The notes beneath the pieces are model-generated. The model had not been told where the DNA came from, did no database searches, and saw only the letters and a program-made list of their open reading frames with translations. 34,299 bases of DNA from an uncultured Lachnospiraceae bacterium (lineage in GTDB: Bacteria > Bacillota > Clostridia > Lachnospirales > Lachnospiraceae): assembly GCA_947363565.1 (NCBI GenBank), contig CANAPP010000034.1:1-34299 (forward strand), written 5' to 3'. Below, one piece after another: positions 7,617 through 16,204 of the stretch. Each line of letters begins with the position of its first letter. Position 1 is the first letter of the stretch. Both the position numbers and the translations under genes were made by a program.

Positions 7617-8458
7617 CTCTCACCTCGAATCATCATTGTCATCACACCGTCGATCGAACCCTTTTCCACCACCACGTCCGGGTAATTTTCCGCATAAAAC
7701 TGCTTTTCCTTCGTCAGGCAGCTATACCCGAACTCCTCTTTCCTCCGGCACATCAGAAAACTTTTGTCCATCGCCTCATACTGCTCCTTCGTCACCTTCA
7801 GGATGCCGTATGTATCAAGCAGCACATCCGTATCCTCATGAAGGAGCACCTTCCCCTCGTCAATCAGGTAAATGTCGTCGCAGAGCCCCTCTAAATCCCC
7901 GGAGATATGGGAGCTTAAAAGCACCGAGCGCCCCTCCGTCTCCATGTACTCCCGGATCATATCTAAAAGCTCCTCCCTGGCAATCACATCCATCCCCGCC
8001 GTCGGCTCATCCATGATGAGAAGTTCCGCATGGTGGGAAAGCGCCGCCGCAACATGGAGTTTCCGTCTCATGCCGGTAGAAAAGTCCTTGATCCGCTTGT
8101 CAAAAGGAAGACCGAAACTCTCACATTTCCCGGTAAAATACCCCTCGTCGAAACGGCTGTAAAGATTCCCGAGGATGGCAGCCAAATCCTTAACCTTCAG
8201 ATATCCACTGAATCCCGAATCTGACAGCACCACGCCCATTTTCTCGCGGTCTTTCGCGCTCAGCCCGGAAATCGGCTTTCCAAATACAGTTATCTCCCCT
8301 CCGGCGGCCCGGATGAGCCCCAAAGCAGCTTTAAATGCCGTCGTCTTTCCCGCGCCGTTCCTTCCGATTAGCCCGGTCACACAACCAGGCTTTACTTCCA
8401 TTGTAATATCCAGCTCAAAATCTTTATACTTCTTTTTCACATTCTCTAATCGCAGCAT
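7613..8458 (-). CDS. ABC transporter ATP-binding protein
   Basis: 281 residues. Walker A GRNGAGKT (32-39), signature FSTGMRRK (126-133), and Walker B LLIMDEP (146-152) with its catalytic Glu. The signature reads STGM rather than SGGQ, as is common in ABC-2 drug or bacteriocin exporters. About 60 C-terminal residues lie outside the core domain. AGGAG lies before the ATG, four bp after the gntR stop, and the permease gene overlaps downstream. It powers the neighbouring permease, in one three-gene operon under the GntR regulator. Confidence 0.95.
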   Translation of the reverse strand: MLRLENVKKKYKDFELDITMEVKPGCVTGLIGRNGAGKTTAFKAALGLIRAAGGEITVFGKPISGLSAKDREKMGVVLSDSGFSGYLKVKDLAAILGNLYSRFDEGYFTGKCESFGLPFDKRIKDFSTGMRRKLHVAAALSHHAELLIMDEPTAGMDVIAREELLDMIREYMETEGRSVLLSSHISGDLEGLCDDIYLIDEGKVLLHEDTDVLLDTYGILKVTKEQYEAMDKSFLMCRRKEEFGYSCLTKEKQFYAENYPDVVVEKGSIDGVMTMMIRGER

Positions 8459-8461
8459 CTT

Positions 8462-8833
8462 TTACTCCTCCAAAATAATATGAAACAATTCCCCAAGCTC
8501 CTGATCCGTCATGCCGCAGCTCCGGCCTTTTCGTATAGCGCCCTCCAGGTCAGATTCCACTTCCTTCTTCTTTTCTTCCAGCATCATCTGCTGATTGGCA
8601 AATGCCACAAAACTCCCCTTGCCGTGGACCGTTATGACAAATCCTTCCGCCTCCAGCCCATCATAGGCTTTCTTTACCGTCAGGGCGCTGACCTTAAGTT
8701 CCTTCGCCAAAGCCCTCACCGACGGCAGCGCCGTGTCAGCCTTAAGAGCCCCCTTGATGATCTGCCCCTTAATCTGCTCCACGATCTGTTCGTAAATCGG
8801 CTGCATGGAAGAATGATTGATAATTAACTTCAT
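8462..8833 (-). CDS. GntR-family (YtrA subfamily) transcription regulator
   Basis: 123 residues. A winged HTH occupies about residues 10-75 (IYEQIVEQIKGQIIKGAL; LPSVRALAKELKVSALTVKKAYDGLEAEGF). Only a short C-terminal helical tail follows, with no large effector domain, which is the YtrA layout. It heads an operon with an ABC ATPase and permease, the standard context for self-regulated envelope-stress exporters. GGAGGGA precedes the ATG. The promoter is embedded in a perfect 18-bp inverted repeat that is the likely binding site. Confidence 0.93.
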   Translation of the reverse strand: MKLIINHSSMQPIYEQIVEQIKGQIIKGALKADTALPSVRALAKELKVSALTVKKAYDGLEAEGFVITVHGKGSFVAFANQQMMLEEKKKEVESDLEGAIRKGRSCGMTDQELGELFHIILEE

Positions 8834-8852
8834 CCTATCCCTCCTTCGTTGT

Positions 8853-8901
8853 AAACAGTATATAACAGTTTAACACTGTTGTCAACTGTTATATACTGTT
8901 T
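8853..8901 (-). promoter_or_regulatory. Promoter within GntR operator (18-bp inverted repeat)
   Basis: AAACAGTATATAACAGTT (8853-8870) and its exact reverse complement (8884-8901) are separated by 13 bp that contain a smaller palindrome, AACACTGTT. On minus, TTGACA (8880-8885), a 17-bp spacer and TATACT (8857-8862) form a near-consensus promoter inside it. A bound dimer or tetramer would cover both promoter elements. Confidence 0.88.
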
Positions 8902-8925
8902 GCTTCAAATTTTTTTACAGCCCGC

Positions 8926-8963
8926 AAAAAAAGAAAGCATCTCCTGTTTGTGGAAATACTTTC
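8926..8963 (-). terminator. Terminator of the sugar operon
   Basis: On minus: a 12-bp stem, all positions paired with two G-U pairs (8933-8944 with 8952-8963), 7-nt loop, then T7. It lies 17 bp after the GH32 stop. Confidence 0.9.
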
Positions 8964-8979
8964 CTTTATCTATAGCCGC

Positions 8980-10464
8980 TTATCCATGACATCCCGAAAG
9001 CCCATAGCTTTCTATCCCGGCGAGCACTGCCTTTCCTCCCGAAGCACATATGCTTATCCGATTCTGCTCATTTCCCGCAAAGATATTATTGGAGTGGTTG
9101 TTCGTGTACCCATCGGTGAATATCTCAAGGGAACTTTGGTCTGAGAAGATATGTACGTCCAGTTCCTTCTTCTCGCCGAGGCACATATCGCTCTTTGACA
9201 CGCCCTCGCTCCACCCGTCGCTTCCATTGCGGTCCACAAGCATCTGTCCATTTTTAAAGTCAAAGGTGCATACCGTCCGCTTCCCGCCGCCGCAGCGAAG
9301 ATACAGCTTAAGGCTGTCCGCGTCCGTCCGCCCAAGGTCGATCTTGAATTTCAGTTCAAAAGACACGCCGTCGCCTGCCTCAAGCTGCGTCTCCTCTGCC
9401 TGCACGGTTAACTGCTCCTGCTTATTCTCCTCCGTACGGAGTGCCTCTAACTCCTTTACCGGTACGAAGGCCAGTACTCCGTCTGCCGTCATCCGGACTT
9501 CCCTCACGATGTTGTAAGAGCCGCACCACCCTTCCTTGTATGCAGGCCCCCAGTCCTTAAAGAACGGCATCCAGTCCCAGCAGTTCGCCCACGCTGCGAT
9601 GAGCCTGCGCCCGTCGGGAGCCACAAACGACTGCGGTGCATAGTAATCGAATCCCCAGTCAATCTCCCCGTTTGTGCGGGAAGTGAATTTCCCGGTCCCG
9701 TAGTCAAAATCCCCTACCATGTACACCACCGTGCGCTCTCCGGCGCCCATGGGGGAAAACATCAGCACATATTTGTCCCCCATCGGGAAAAAGTCCGGGC
9801 ATTCCCACATATAGCCCCATTCGCCGCGGCTCTCTGCCAGGACATTAAAAAATGTCCAATGGAACATGTCTTCCGAGCGGTATAAAAGCGCCTGCGCCTT
9901 ATTCTCTCTGCTTGCGCCGCACACCATATAGTAGGTATCCCCGTGTTTCCACACCTTCGGATCCCTAAACTGATGGGCAGGGACGCCTTCCGGCGCCCTT
10001 AAGACCGGGTTCCCTTCATATTTTTCAAAATGCACCCCATCCTCGCTGTAGGCGATGCACTGGGTCTGTTCAAACCCTTTTCCGTCATTGGCCGTACCCG
10101 TGAACATGAGGAACAGCTTTCCGTCATGTTCGATGGCGCTCCCGGAAAAACACCCTCCCCGCATATGGTCGTCATAATCTTCACTTGGCGCCAGCGCGAT
10201 GGGGAGATATTCCCAGTGGAGCATATCCTCACTCACCGCATGCCCCCAGTGCATATAATCCCAGAAACCATAATACGGATTATACTGAAAAAAGAAATGA
10301 TACTTTCCCTTATAGTAGATCAGCCCGTTCGGGTCGTTGATCCACCCGGTCTGCGCCATGAAATGATAGCGCTGGCGCATCTTCCCTTCTCTCACCCTAT
10401 CCTTATTCCGGTCAATCTCCTGCTGCGCCCGGTCAATGTTGCGCTGCATTATTTCTCTAGACAT
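8980..10464 (-). CDS. GH32 beta-fructosidase (sucrose / fructan-oligosaccharide hydrolase)
   Basis: 494 residues, no signal peptide, so cytoplasmic. GH32 catalytic motifs are complete: WINDPNG with nucleophile Asp44, FRDP with Asp169, and WECPD with acid/base Glu222. The five-blade propeller (about 30-330) is followed by a C-terminal beta-sandwich (about 350-490). It hydrolyses terminal beta-fructofuranosyl bonds. Family members act on sucrose, sucrose-6-phosphate, inulin-type oligosaccharides or levan, and sequence alone does not separate these. GGAGGA precedes the ATG. It is last in an ABC-importer operon with no PTS component, which favours unphosphorylated imported fructosides over sucrose-6-phosphate. 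The GH172 gene next to it may make fructose-ended products for this enzyme. Confidence 0.95.
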   Translation of the reverse strand: MSREIMQRNIDRAQQEIDRNKDRVREGKMRQRYHFMAQTGWINDPNGLIYYKGKYHFFFQYNPYYGFWDYMHWGHAVSEDMLHWEYLPIALAPSEDYDDHMRGGCFSGSAIEHDGKLFLMFTGTANDGKGFEQTQCIAYSEDGVHFEKYEGNPVLRAPEGVPAHQFRDPKVWKHGDTYYMVCGASRENKAQALLYRSEDMFHWTFFNVLAESRGEWGYMWECPDFFPMGDKYVLMFSPMGAGERTVVYMVGDFDYGTGKFTSRTNGEIDWGFDYYAPQSFVAPDGRRLIAAWANCWDWMPFFKDWGPAYKEGWCGSYNIVREVRMTADGVLAFVPVKELEALRTEENKQEQLTVQAEETQLEAGDGVSFELKFKIDLGRTDADSLKLYLRCGGGKRTVCTFDFKNGQMLVDRNGSDGWSEGVSKSDMCLGEKKELDVHIFSDQSSLEIFTDGYTNNHSNNIFAGNEQNRISICASGGKAVLAGIESYGLSGCHG

Positions 10465-10485
10465 AAGATTCCTCCAACCTGCTTT

Positions 10486-11829
10486 CTATCTGTATCCGTC
10501 GCGGAGCTTCTTCGCAAACTCCGTGTTGAGCTTCGACTCCCGGCGTGCCTTCTCTTCCTTGATCCTAAACTGTTCTTCCCTGGCCGGTGCATACTCCTCC
10601 CACCGTTTCTCCCAGGACGCCCTGGCCGCCTCCATCTCTTCCGTAAGTGCCGGCATCCGCAGGTTCCTTTCCGGAAGCTTCGGTACATTCGGGAGCCTTT
10701 CTTCCACCGGAAGGATGGTAATCTCCTCTGCTGTAGGCAAGGTCTGGTACCAGTAAGCCGTGGAACTCCAGTCATCGGACAGATGGTTGGCGTGTCCGTG
10801 TTCTATAGTCACCCGCAGGCTCTTTTCAAAGCGCACCGGGTCGGTGATATGGAAGCGGTAGGATACCTGGAAGCCGTCCGTATCCCCCTCGTGGACAATA
10901 GTCCCGAAGAACGGATAAGCATTTCTTTGCATTCCCCACGCGTGGTTAAAATAATCCTCTGTGCCGGTGCCGTTAAGGCTCGGGTATTCTTCCCCGTCGA
11001 TAAAGAACATATCGTTGCCCTCGCCCCACCAGCTTCCCTGGTAATGCTTAACCGTCAGATTGCACCCCACATAATGGCCTGTTCCCTTCACATCCAGGAC
11101 CGTATAATTGCCCTCGCCTTTAAAATTGGTCACGTTGTTGACCTCCGGGGAGTTGGTCTGGATGTCCGGCCCCCAGCCGTCGCACGGGTTTTCCCGCCGA
11201 AAACAGGCGTGAAAATACGCGGTATCCTCATCAAGCGGCTCCTTGTACATCTCGTAGTCAATATTAAAATACAAGATGAAGGGAAGCTCATTTTCATTCA
11301 CGATCTCAAACTTCGCCTTCTTATTAAAAGGCATCGGGAAATAGCAGGACACCGAACACGGCGCGCCGTACCTTCCCGCCTCCTCGGGCTTTAAGGATAC
11401 ATTAAAGGGAAGAGAGGTAAAGTTCCCCGGGTAGCTGTTCCCGATACAGAAGAAATCCCCAAGAGGTGCCAGGACGCTCGGCGTATCCTGATCATCCCAC
11501 GTGATCTTAATGAGCGCCTTCCGGTAATAAAACGGGTCATAATCATCCCAGATCACACCCAGGGCCGGATGGATCTCCATGACCGGCGCCGCCGATGCAT
11601 TTAACACCGGGTCTAAGATACTGGGCGCCTTTACCCTGCGGCAGGAGGAAGTCATCCAGATATGGGTGATGCATCCCGGCCCTTCTACCTCTCCGAGCAC
11701 GATGCTCTCCTTTGCCGGGATCTCCCAGTAATCCTGGTTCTTTCCCCGCTGGTCAAAACTTGCAAGCCTTCCGTTCCTCGCCTGCTTTATCGTCGTCAAA
11801 TCCTGAAATAAACCTGATACTTTACTCAT
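10486..11829 (-). CDS. GH172 (DUF2961) family difructose-dianhydride-type hydrolase
   Basis: 447 residues, no signal peptide. The DUF2961 core is clear: the N-terminal ARNGRLASFDQRG, the central GSWWGEGNDMFFIDGEE and the following GTGTEDYF. This family became GH172 with the Bifidobacterium dentium alpha-fructofuranosidase / difructose dianhydride I synthase-hydrolase. Its catalytic Glu pair, as I recall it, is E270 and E291; here the Glu residues of WWGEG and GTEDY fall at exactly 270 and 291. The likely reaction is opening or hydrolysis of alpha-fructofuranosyl bonds, for example difructose dianhydride I or related alpha-glycosides. Some GH172 members act on arabinofuranosides, so the substrate is inferred from the GH32 neighbour. 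The roughly 80 C-terminal residues are Glu/Arg-rich and helical. AGGAGA precedes the ATG. Confidence 0.88.
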   Translation of the reverse strand: MSKVSGLFQDLTTIKQARNGRLASFDQRGKNQDYWEIPAKESIVLGEVEGPGCITHIWMTSSCRRVKAPSILDPVLNASAAPVMEIHPALGVIWDDYDPFYYRKALIKITWDDQDTPSVLAPLGDFFCIGNSYPGNFTSLPFNVSLKPEEAGRYGAPCSVSCYFPMPFNKKAKFEIVNENELPFILYFNIDYEMYKEPLDEDTAYFHACFRRENPCDGWGPDIQTNSPEVNNVTNFKGEGNYTVLDVKGTGHYVGCNLTVKHYQGSWWGEGNDMFFIDGEEYPSLNGTGTEDYFNHAWGMQRNAYPFFGTIVHEGDTDGFQVSYRFHITDPVRFEKSLRVTIEHGHANHLSDDWSSTAYWYQTLPTAEEITILPVEERLPNVPKLPERNLRMPALTEEMEAARASWEKRWEEYAPAREEQFRIKEEKARRESKLNTEFAKKLRDGYR

Positions 11830-11857
11830 AATTGTTCTCCTTTATCTTGTCTTACTC

Positions 11858-12688
11858 CTATCCTTTCACCGCGCCGGCCGTCATGCCTTCCACGATATTC
11901 TTCTGGAATATCCCGTAGAAAATAAGCTCCGGTATGATGATCATTACGCTGGATGCCACGATACCGCCGTAATCAACAGTGTATGTCCCTTTAAAGAAAG
12001 ATGCGCCCATGGACAACGTATAGTCCGAAACATCCCTGAGCATTACGGATGCAAATGGGAATTCATTCCAGATATACAGCACATTAAAGATCACTACCGT
12101 GGCGATGACCGGCTTTGTCATGGGCAGGATCACCCGGATCATCAGATCCCAGATATTGCATCCGTCGATCACCGCCGCCTCATCAATCTCTGCAGGCAGG
12201 GATTTGAGGTACCCCACCAGCAGCAGCGTGTTGAACGAGATAGACGTCGCAATATACGGGAAGATCAGCGCTAATTTCCCCCGAAGCCCGAAAAACACAT
12301 TGATCTTATACACCGGGAACAGCAGGATAAACGGCGATATGGAAAGTCCCATGATCAAAAATCCATACAGCATCTTCCTTAACCGCTCATTTTTAAACTC
12401 CATCCTGGCCAGCACAAAGGAGCTTAGGAATGTGATCACCAGCTCCGCCGCCAGGGAGATGATGCAGACAAAAAATGTATTTCCATAGAGCCTTGGAAAA
12501 TCAAGGGTCTTCATCGCATTTTTATAATTGTCAAAGCTTAGTGCCTTCGGCAGTGACAGCGGCGAGGACATGATCTCTGAATTGGTCTTAAAGGAAAGCA
12601 CCAGCATCCACACAAAGGGGAATACTACCAATACCGTGATCAGCGCCATCAATACATAACTGGCCGCCTTTTTTCTCTTATTTACCAT
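11858..12688 (-). CDS. Carbohydrate ABC transporter permease (MalG type)
   Basis: 276 residues, six predicted helices. The EAA loop that docks the ATPase reads EIDEAAVIDGCNIWDLMIRVILP (about 185-207). The start has GGGAGGGG upstream. It is the second permease of the CUT1-type importer, four bp after the MalF-type gene. No ATPase gene is in the operon, as is usual when a global MsmK-like ATPase is shared. Confidence 0.95.
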   Translation of the reverse strand: MVNKRKKAASYVLMALITVLVVFPFVWMLVLSFKTNSEIMSSPLSLPKALSFDNYKNAMKTLDFPRLYGNTFFVCIISLAAELVITFLSSFVLARMEFKNERLRKMLYGFLIMGLSISPFILLFPVYKINVFFGLRGKLALIFPYIATSISFNTLLLVGYLKSLPAEIDEAAVIDGCNIWDLMIRVILPMTKPVIATVVIFNVLYIWNEFPFASVMLRDVSDYTLSMGASFFKGTYTVDYGGIVASSVMIIIPELIFYGIFQKNIVEGMTAGAVKG

Positions 12689-12691
12689 AAC

Positions 12692-13564
12692 TTACCCCTC
12701 CCTTTCCTTCGTCACTGCCGTATAGACCGCCGTGATCATAAGCGACAGCAGAAATGTCACTGTAGCTAACGACATCCCGTATCCGTAGTCGCTGCTTGAA
12801 AATGTCATCGAGTAGCTGTAGGTCACCAGCGTCTCCGATAAATGGTTCGGCCCGCCCCCGGTAGTCTGCTGCACGATCTCGAAGATCTTGAACACCCCGG
12901 TGATGATCAGCACCGCTACTGTGGATATGGTGGTGCGCATCATGGGAATGATCACATACCTGACTTCCTGCACTGCGCTGGCGCCGTCAATCTTGACTGC
13001 CTCTAACACATCTCCCGGGATCATCTTAAGCCCTGCGATAAATATGGTCACCAGATATCCGAGCTGCTGCCAGAAGTAGATGATGGCGATGCTGTAAGGA
13101 GACCACTTCTCTCCGCCGATCCATTTTGCCTTAAGGGCATCCGCCCCGACGGCATCTAAAAGATTATTGATGATACCGATATTCGGATCCAGGATATATA
13201 CCCAGATGATCCCTACGATGATCGGTGCGATGATGGCCGGGGAGAAGATCAGCGCTTTGGAAAAATCCACGGCCTTAAGCCTCTTATTCAGCAAAAGGGC
13301 AATCAGGAAAGACAGCGTGAGCAAAAGCACGAATGCCATTACAAACATGATCATTGTGTTTTTTAAGGATATCCAGAATATCTTGTCCTGGAACAGTCTT
13401 ACATAATTTTTAAACCCGGTAAACTTTGCCTGGCCGATCCCTGAATATTTCGTGAAACTGTATCTCACCGCGATGACGATCGGCAGCATGATAAAGATAC
13501 TGTAGACCAGAAGCGTTGGGATCATCAGCCCTATCTTATATTTTTTCTTACTTAACCAATGCAT
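12692..13564 (-). CDS. Carbohydrate ABC transporter permease (MalF type)
   Basis: 290 residues, six predicted helices starting at about residue 11. The EAA motif reads DVLEAVKIDGASAVQEVRYVIIP (about 187-209). Family: CUT1 inner-membrane subunits for di- and oligosaccharides. It lies 30 bp after the binding-protein gene and 3 bp before the MalG-type gene, in one operon. Confidence 0.95.
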   Translation of the reverse strand: MHWLSKKKYKIGLMIPTLLVYSIFIMLPIVIAVRYSFTKYSGIGQAKFTGFKNYVRLFQDKIFWISLKNTMIMFVMAFVLLLTLSFLIALLLNKRLKAVDFSKALIFSPAIIAPIIVGIIWVYILDPNIGIINNLLDAVGADALKAKWIGGEKWSPYSIAIIYFWQQLGYLVTIFIAGLKMIPGDVLEAVKIDGASAVQEVRYVIIPMMRTTISTVAVLIITGVFKIFEIVQQTTGGGPNHLSETLVTYSYSMTFSSSDYGYGMSLATVTFLLSLMITAVYTAVTKEREG

Positions 13565-13594
13565 AATCTCAACCTGTCTTTCCTTCTCTTTCGC

Positions 13595-14917
13595 CTACTG
13601 GCTGTTTGCCAGGGCCGCGTCAATCTTATCCAGTGCCTCCGCCGGTTTATAGGTTCCCTGTAAGACGCCGAATATCCCGTCATACAGCGCTTCCTGGACC
13701 GCTGAGGAAACCGTAAGGTCCGGAGCCGCCTTAGGGCTTGCCCATCCGTTCGCCAGCGCTTCGATCATGGCATTCATGGCGTACTGGCTGTCGGAAGCCG
13801 CCGCGCCGTCATAGCTTGTAGCCGGGAAGATGGAACCTTCGTAGGAAAGCTTCGCCGCCTCCTCGCCGTAGTAGAATTTCAGGAATTCGTACACGCCTTC
13901 CTTTAACTTCTCATCGTCTGCAACCTTCGCGCTGACACCGATCGGCGCTGACGGAACCTTCATGACGATCTCCTGGCTGCTCTGTGTATCCGTAAATTTC
14001 GGTCCCCACCAGAAGCCGATCTTATCGCCGATATTCTTGTCAAACTCCGCGCAGTCCCACTGGCCTGTCCCGAACATGGCTGCCTTCCCTTCGTTAAAGA
14101 GCTGCTTCGCGTCAAAATACTCAATAGTCGCCATATTTTCCGGGAAGCTTCCTGCATCCTTCAACCCTTCAAGCTTCTCAAAGCAGGCGGTAAGCTCTTT
14201 GTTATTAAACTTATCCTTTCCGGACAGGATGTTGTCGATATTGCCCTCCCAACCGTATCTTGCCAGGAATTCATTGAACTCCCACATCGCATATGCGCTG
14301 TTCTTACTTCCGATCGCGAGCGGTATAACTCCGCTTTCCTTCAGCTTCCCGATCATCTCAATAAATTCATCGTAGGTCGTCTCGTCGGTCGGGTAATCGA
14401 CCTTTGCATTATCGAACAACTCCTTATTGTAGAAAATCCCCTGCACGTTGCACTGGTACGGAAGCCCGAACTGTCCGTTATCGTCAACAAATGCCTCTTC
14501 CATCCCGCCGAGCGCCTCTTTAACATTCCCATTTTCATTGAGGAACTCGGACAGGTCAAGCAGTACACCCGCCTCGCTGTACTCTGAGGCTTCTGAGCCT
14601 TCAATCCAGAAAATCTGTGGGAGGCTTCCGTCCTCCGCCTTCAGCTTCATGTTCTTTGAATGAGTCTCTGTATCCGCCGCCTCGAACTCAACCTTGTACT
14701 TTCCTTCGTTTGCCTTGTTAAAAGCTTCCACGATATTGTAGGTGACCACCTCCTGTTCTGCCGGATTGGCCACATGGATACCGAACTTGATGACCGTCGC
14801 CCCGCTCTCGTCAGTCTTTGCTTCCTCTGAACCACCGGAACAACCTGTCAGAATCCCTAATGTCATCACGCCGGCCATCACTGCTGACAATAATCGCTTA
14901 AAATTTCTGTTTCTCAT
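13595..14917 (-). CDS. Extracellular sugar-binding lipoprotein of ABC importer
   Basis: 440 residues from the ATG at 14917, chosen because AGGAGG lies six bases upstream; an ATG eight codons earlier lacks this. The lipoprotein signal has a basic start, a hydrophobic core and lipobox LTGC with the acylated Cys at 26, followed by a flexible SGGSEE linker. The mature part is a type-1 family (SBP_bac_1/8) fold: early IKFGIHVANPAEQEVV, and the typical aromatic GWGAMW-like segments (YAMWEFNEF; FGTGQWDCAEF). It captures an oligosaccharide for the two permeases. It is the first gene after the LacI operators. Substrate is inferred from the GH32 and GH172 enzymes. Confidence 0.93.
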   Translation of the reverse strand: MRNRNFKRLLSAVMAGVMTLGILTGCSGGSEEAKTDESGATVIKFGIHVANPAEQEVVTYNIVEAFNKANEGKYKVEFEAADTETHSKNMKLKAEDGSLPQIFWIEGSEASEYSEAGVLLDLSEFLNENGNVKEALGGMEEAFVDDNGQFGLPYQCNVQGIFYNKELFDNAKVDYPTDETTYDEFIEMIGKLKESGVIPLAIGSKNSAYAMWEFNEFLARYGWEGNIDNILSGKDKFNNKELTACFEKLEGLKDAGSFPENMATIEYFDAKQLFNEGKAAMFGTGQWDCAEFDKNIGDKIGFWWGPKFTDTQSSQEIVMKVPSAPIGVSAKVADDEKLKEGVYEFLKFYYGEEAAKLSYEGSIFPATSYDGAAASDSQYAMNAMIEALANGWASPKAAPDLTVSSAVQEALYDGIFGVLQGTYKPAEALDKIDAALANSQ

Positions 14918-14959
14918 AATCTTCCTCCTGTTCTTATACATTTCTCCTTCAGTTTTCTC

Positions 14960-14977
14960 TGTGGAACCCGTTCCACA
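14960..14977. promoter_or_regulatory. LacI-family operator, proximal
   Basis: TGTGGAACCCGTTCCACA, an 18-bp palindrome with 8-bp half-sites around CC. The TGGAAC/GTTCCA type is classic for LacI-family fructoside regulators. Its centre is 54 bp from the second copy (about five turns) and roughly 110 bp downstream of the expected transcript start. Confidence 0.85.
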
Positions 14978-15013
14978 TTCATCAAAAAAATAAATTGTTT
15001 GGGATTTGCTCTC

Positions 15014-15031
15014 TGTGGAACCCGTTCCACC
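15014..15031. promoter_or_regulatory. LacI-family operator, distal
   Basis: TGTGGAACCCGTTCCACC, identical to the proximal copy except for the last base. It is flanked by GCTCT and AGAGC, so the RNA can also form a longer hairpin. It lies about 55 bp into the transcribed leader. Confidence 0.85.
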
Positions 15032-15084
15032 AAGAGCAAAAAATAAAAATCGAAAAGATGCGCTTCTTTGATTTCCTTAATCCC

Positions 15085-15112
15085 ATTATATTACGCCGTG
15101 CCAACTTGTCAA
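15085..15112 (-). promoter_or_regulatory. Promoter of the sugar operon
   Basis: On minus: TTGACA (15107-15112), 16-bp spacer, TATAAT (15085-15090). It starts about 170 bp before the binding-protein ATG. Both LacI operators are downstream of it. Confidence 0.8.
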
Positions 15113-15187
15113 CCGATTTTTCACTTTATTCTCAAGTTTGTGCACAATTACAGAATTTCAAACTATTTTTTTGTTAATTTTCACCCA

Positions 15188-16171
15188 TCAGATGATGGTC
15201 GTATTGCCCTTCCGAAGCTCCACATCCAGGATTACCTGCTTATCCTTATATACCCTGCCGCCAATCAGCCTGTGGATCAGCCGCACGGATTCTCTCGCCA
15301 ATCCTTCTATGGGCTGAACGACCGCCGTCATCTTCGGTTCCACCATCTCCGTGATATAGGTGCCGTCGTAAGAGACGAACTTCACCTCCCGCGGAACCTT
15401 CCTGTGCCTGCGTATGGTCTCGTTCATACACTCAATGGCCAGGCGGTCGACGCCGAAAACACCGTCGAACTCTATCCCCCTCAAAAACACATCCTCCACT
15501 GCCTCCCGGTAATATCCGGAATCCAGCCGGTTCCACTGAAGCTCGTAACAGACGGTCTGGATCCGGTGCTGCCTCATGACACGCTCGAATTCATAATGGC
15601 GCTCATGGTACGGCGATTCCACCGCTGTCGCCCCCCTAAAATGCAGCACCTTCCTGCACCCGTTCTCTATCAATGTCTCCGCCGCCAATCGGCCGCCCTC
15701 CTTATGGTTTACCGCCACTACCGGAATGTCTTCTCCCAGATACCGGTCAAGGGCAACGATGGGCTTTTTGATCTTCTTATACTCTTTTACATCCAGAGAA
15801 TGTACGCCGGTGATCACTCCGTCCACGATATGGCGCCTGAGCATATCCAGATATTCAAGCTCCGCATTGCTCTCCTTCCGGGTGTTGCAAAGCATCATCT
15901 TGAATCCGAAACGATATAGCTCCGCCTCGGCATAGTCCACGAATTCGGAAAAAAACGGGTTGGATACGTTCGGAACTAAAACGGCGATGATCCCTGTCTT
16001 TTTATGGTAAAGGTTCCTCGCCAGCTCATTCGGCGTATAATCAAGCTTCTTCATCGCATCCTCAATCTTCGCCCTGGCTTCCTCCGATACATACCCGCTG
16101 TCATTCAAAAACCTTGACACTGTTCCCACGCCGACGCCTGCCCTCTTGGCCACATCCCTGATACTAGCCAT
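15188..16171 (-). CDS. LacI-family transcription regulator of the fructoside operon
   Basis: 327 residues. N-terminal LacI HTH and hinge (IRDVAKRAGVGVGTVSRFLN, then LDYTPNELARNL), followed by the periplasmic-binding-protein-like effector domain (about 60-327; IIAVLVPNVSNPFFSE). AAAGGAGGG precedes the ATG. It lies just upstream of the sugar operon on the same strand, and the only LacI-type palindromes seen in the window are the two in front of that operon. It is presumed a repressor released by an imported sugar or its product. It has its own promoter and no clear terminator before the operon promoter, so some read-through is possible. Confidence 0.93.
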   Translation of the reverse strand: MASIRDVAKRAGVGVGTVSRFLNDSGYVSEEARAKIEDAMKKLDYTPNELARNLYHKKTGIIAVLVPNVSNPFFSEFVDYAEAELYRFGFKMMLCNTRKESNAELEYLDMLRRHIVDGVITGVHSLDVKEYKKIKKPIVALDRYLGEDIPVVAVNHKEGGRLAAETLIENGCRKVLHFRGATAVESPYHERHYEFERVMRQHRIQTVCYELQWNRLDSGYYREAVEDVFLRGIEFDGVFGVDRLAIECMNETIRRHRKVPREVKFVSYDGTYITEMVEPKMTAVVQPIEGLARESVRLIHRLIGGRVYKDKQVILDVELRKGNTTII

Positions 16172-16204
16172 GCTATCCCTCCTTTCCTCTCGGCTTATAA
16201 TTCT

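Noticed and set aside
10030-11394. Long plus-strand open frame (454 codons) across the GH32 and GH172 genes
   Set aside because: It is antisense to two well-supported genes, has no recognisable domain, and reflects codon-position composition bias.
14960-15031. CcpA catabolite-response elements
   Set aside because: The palindromes have a CC centre and GG where cre requires A/T at the third base; they fit a dedicated LacI-family operator better.
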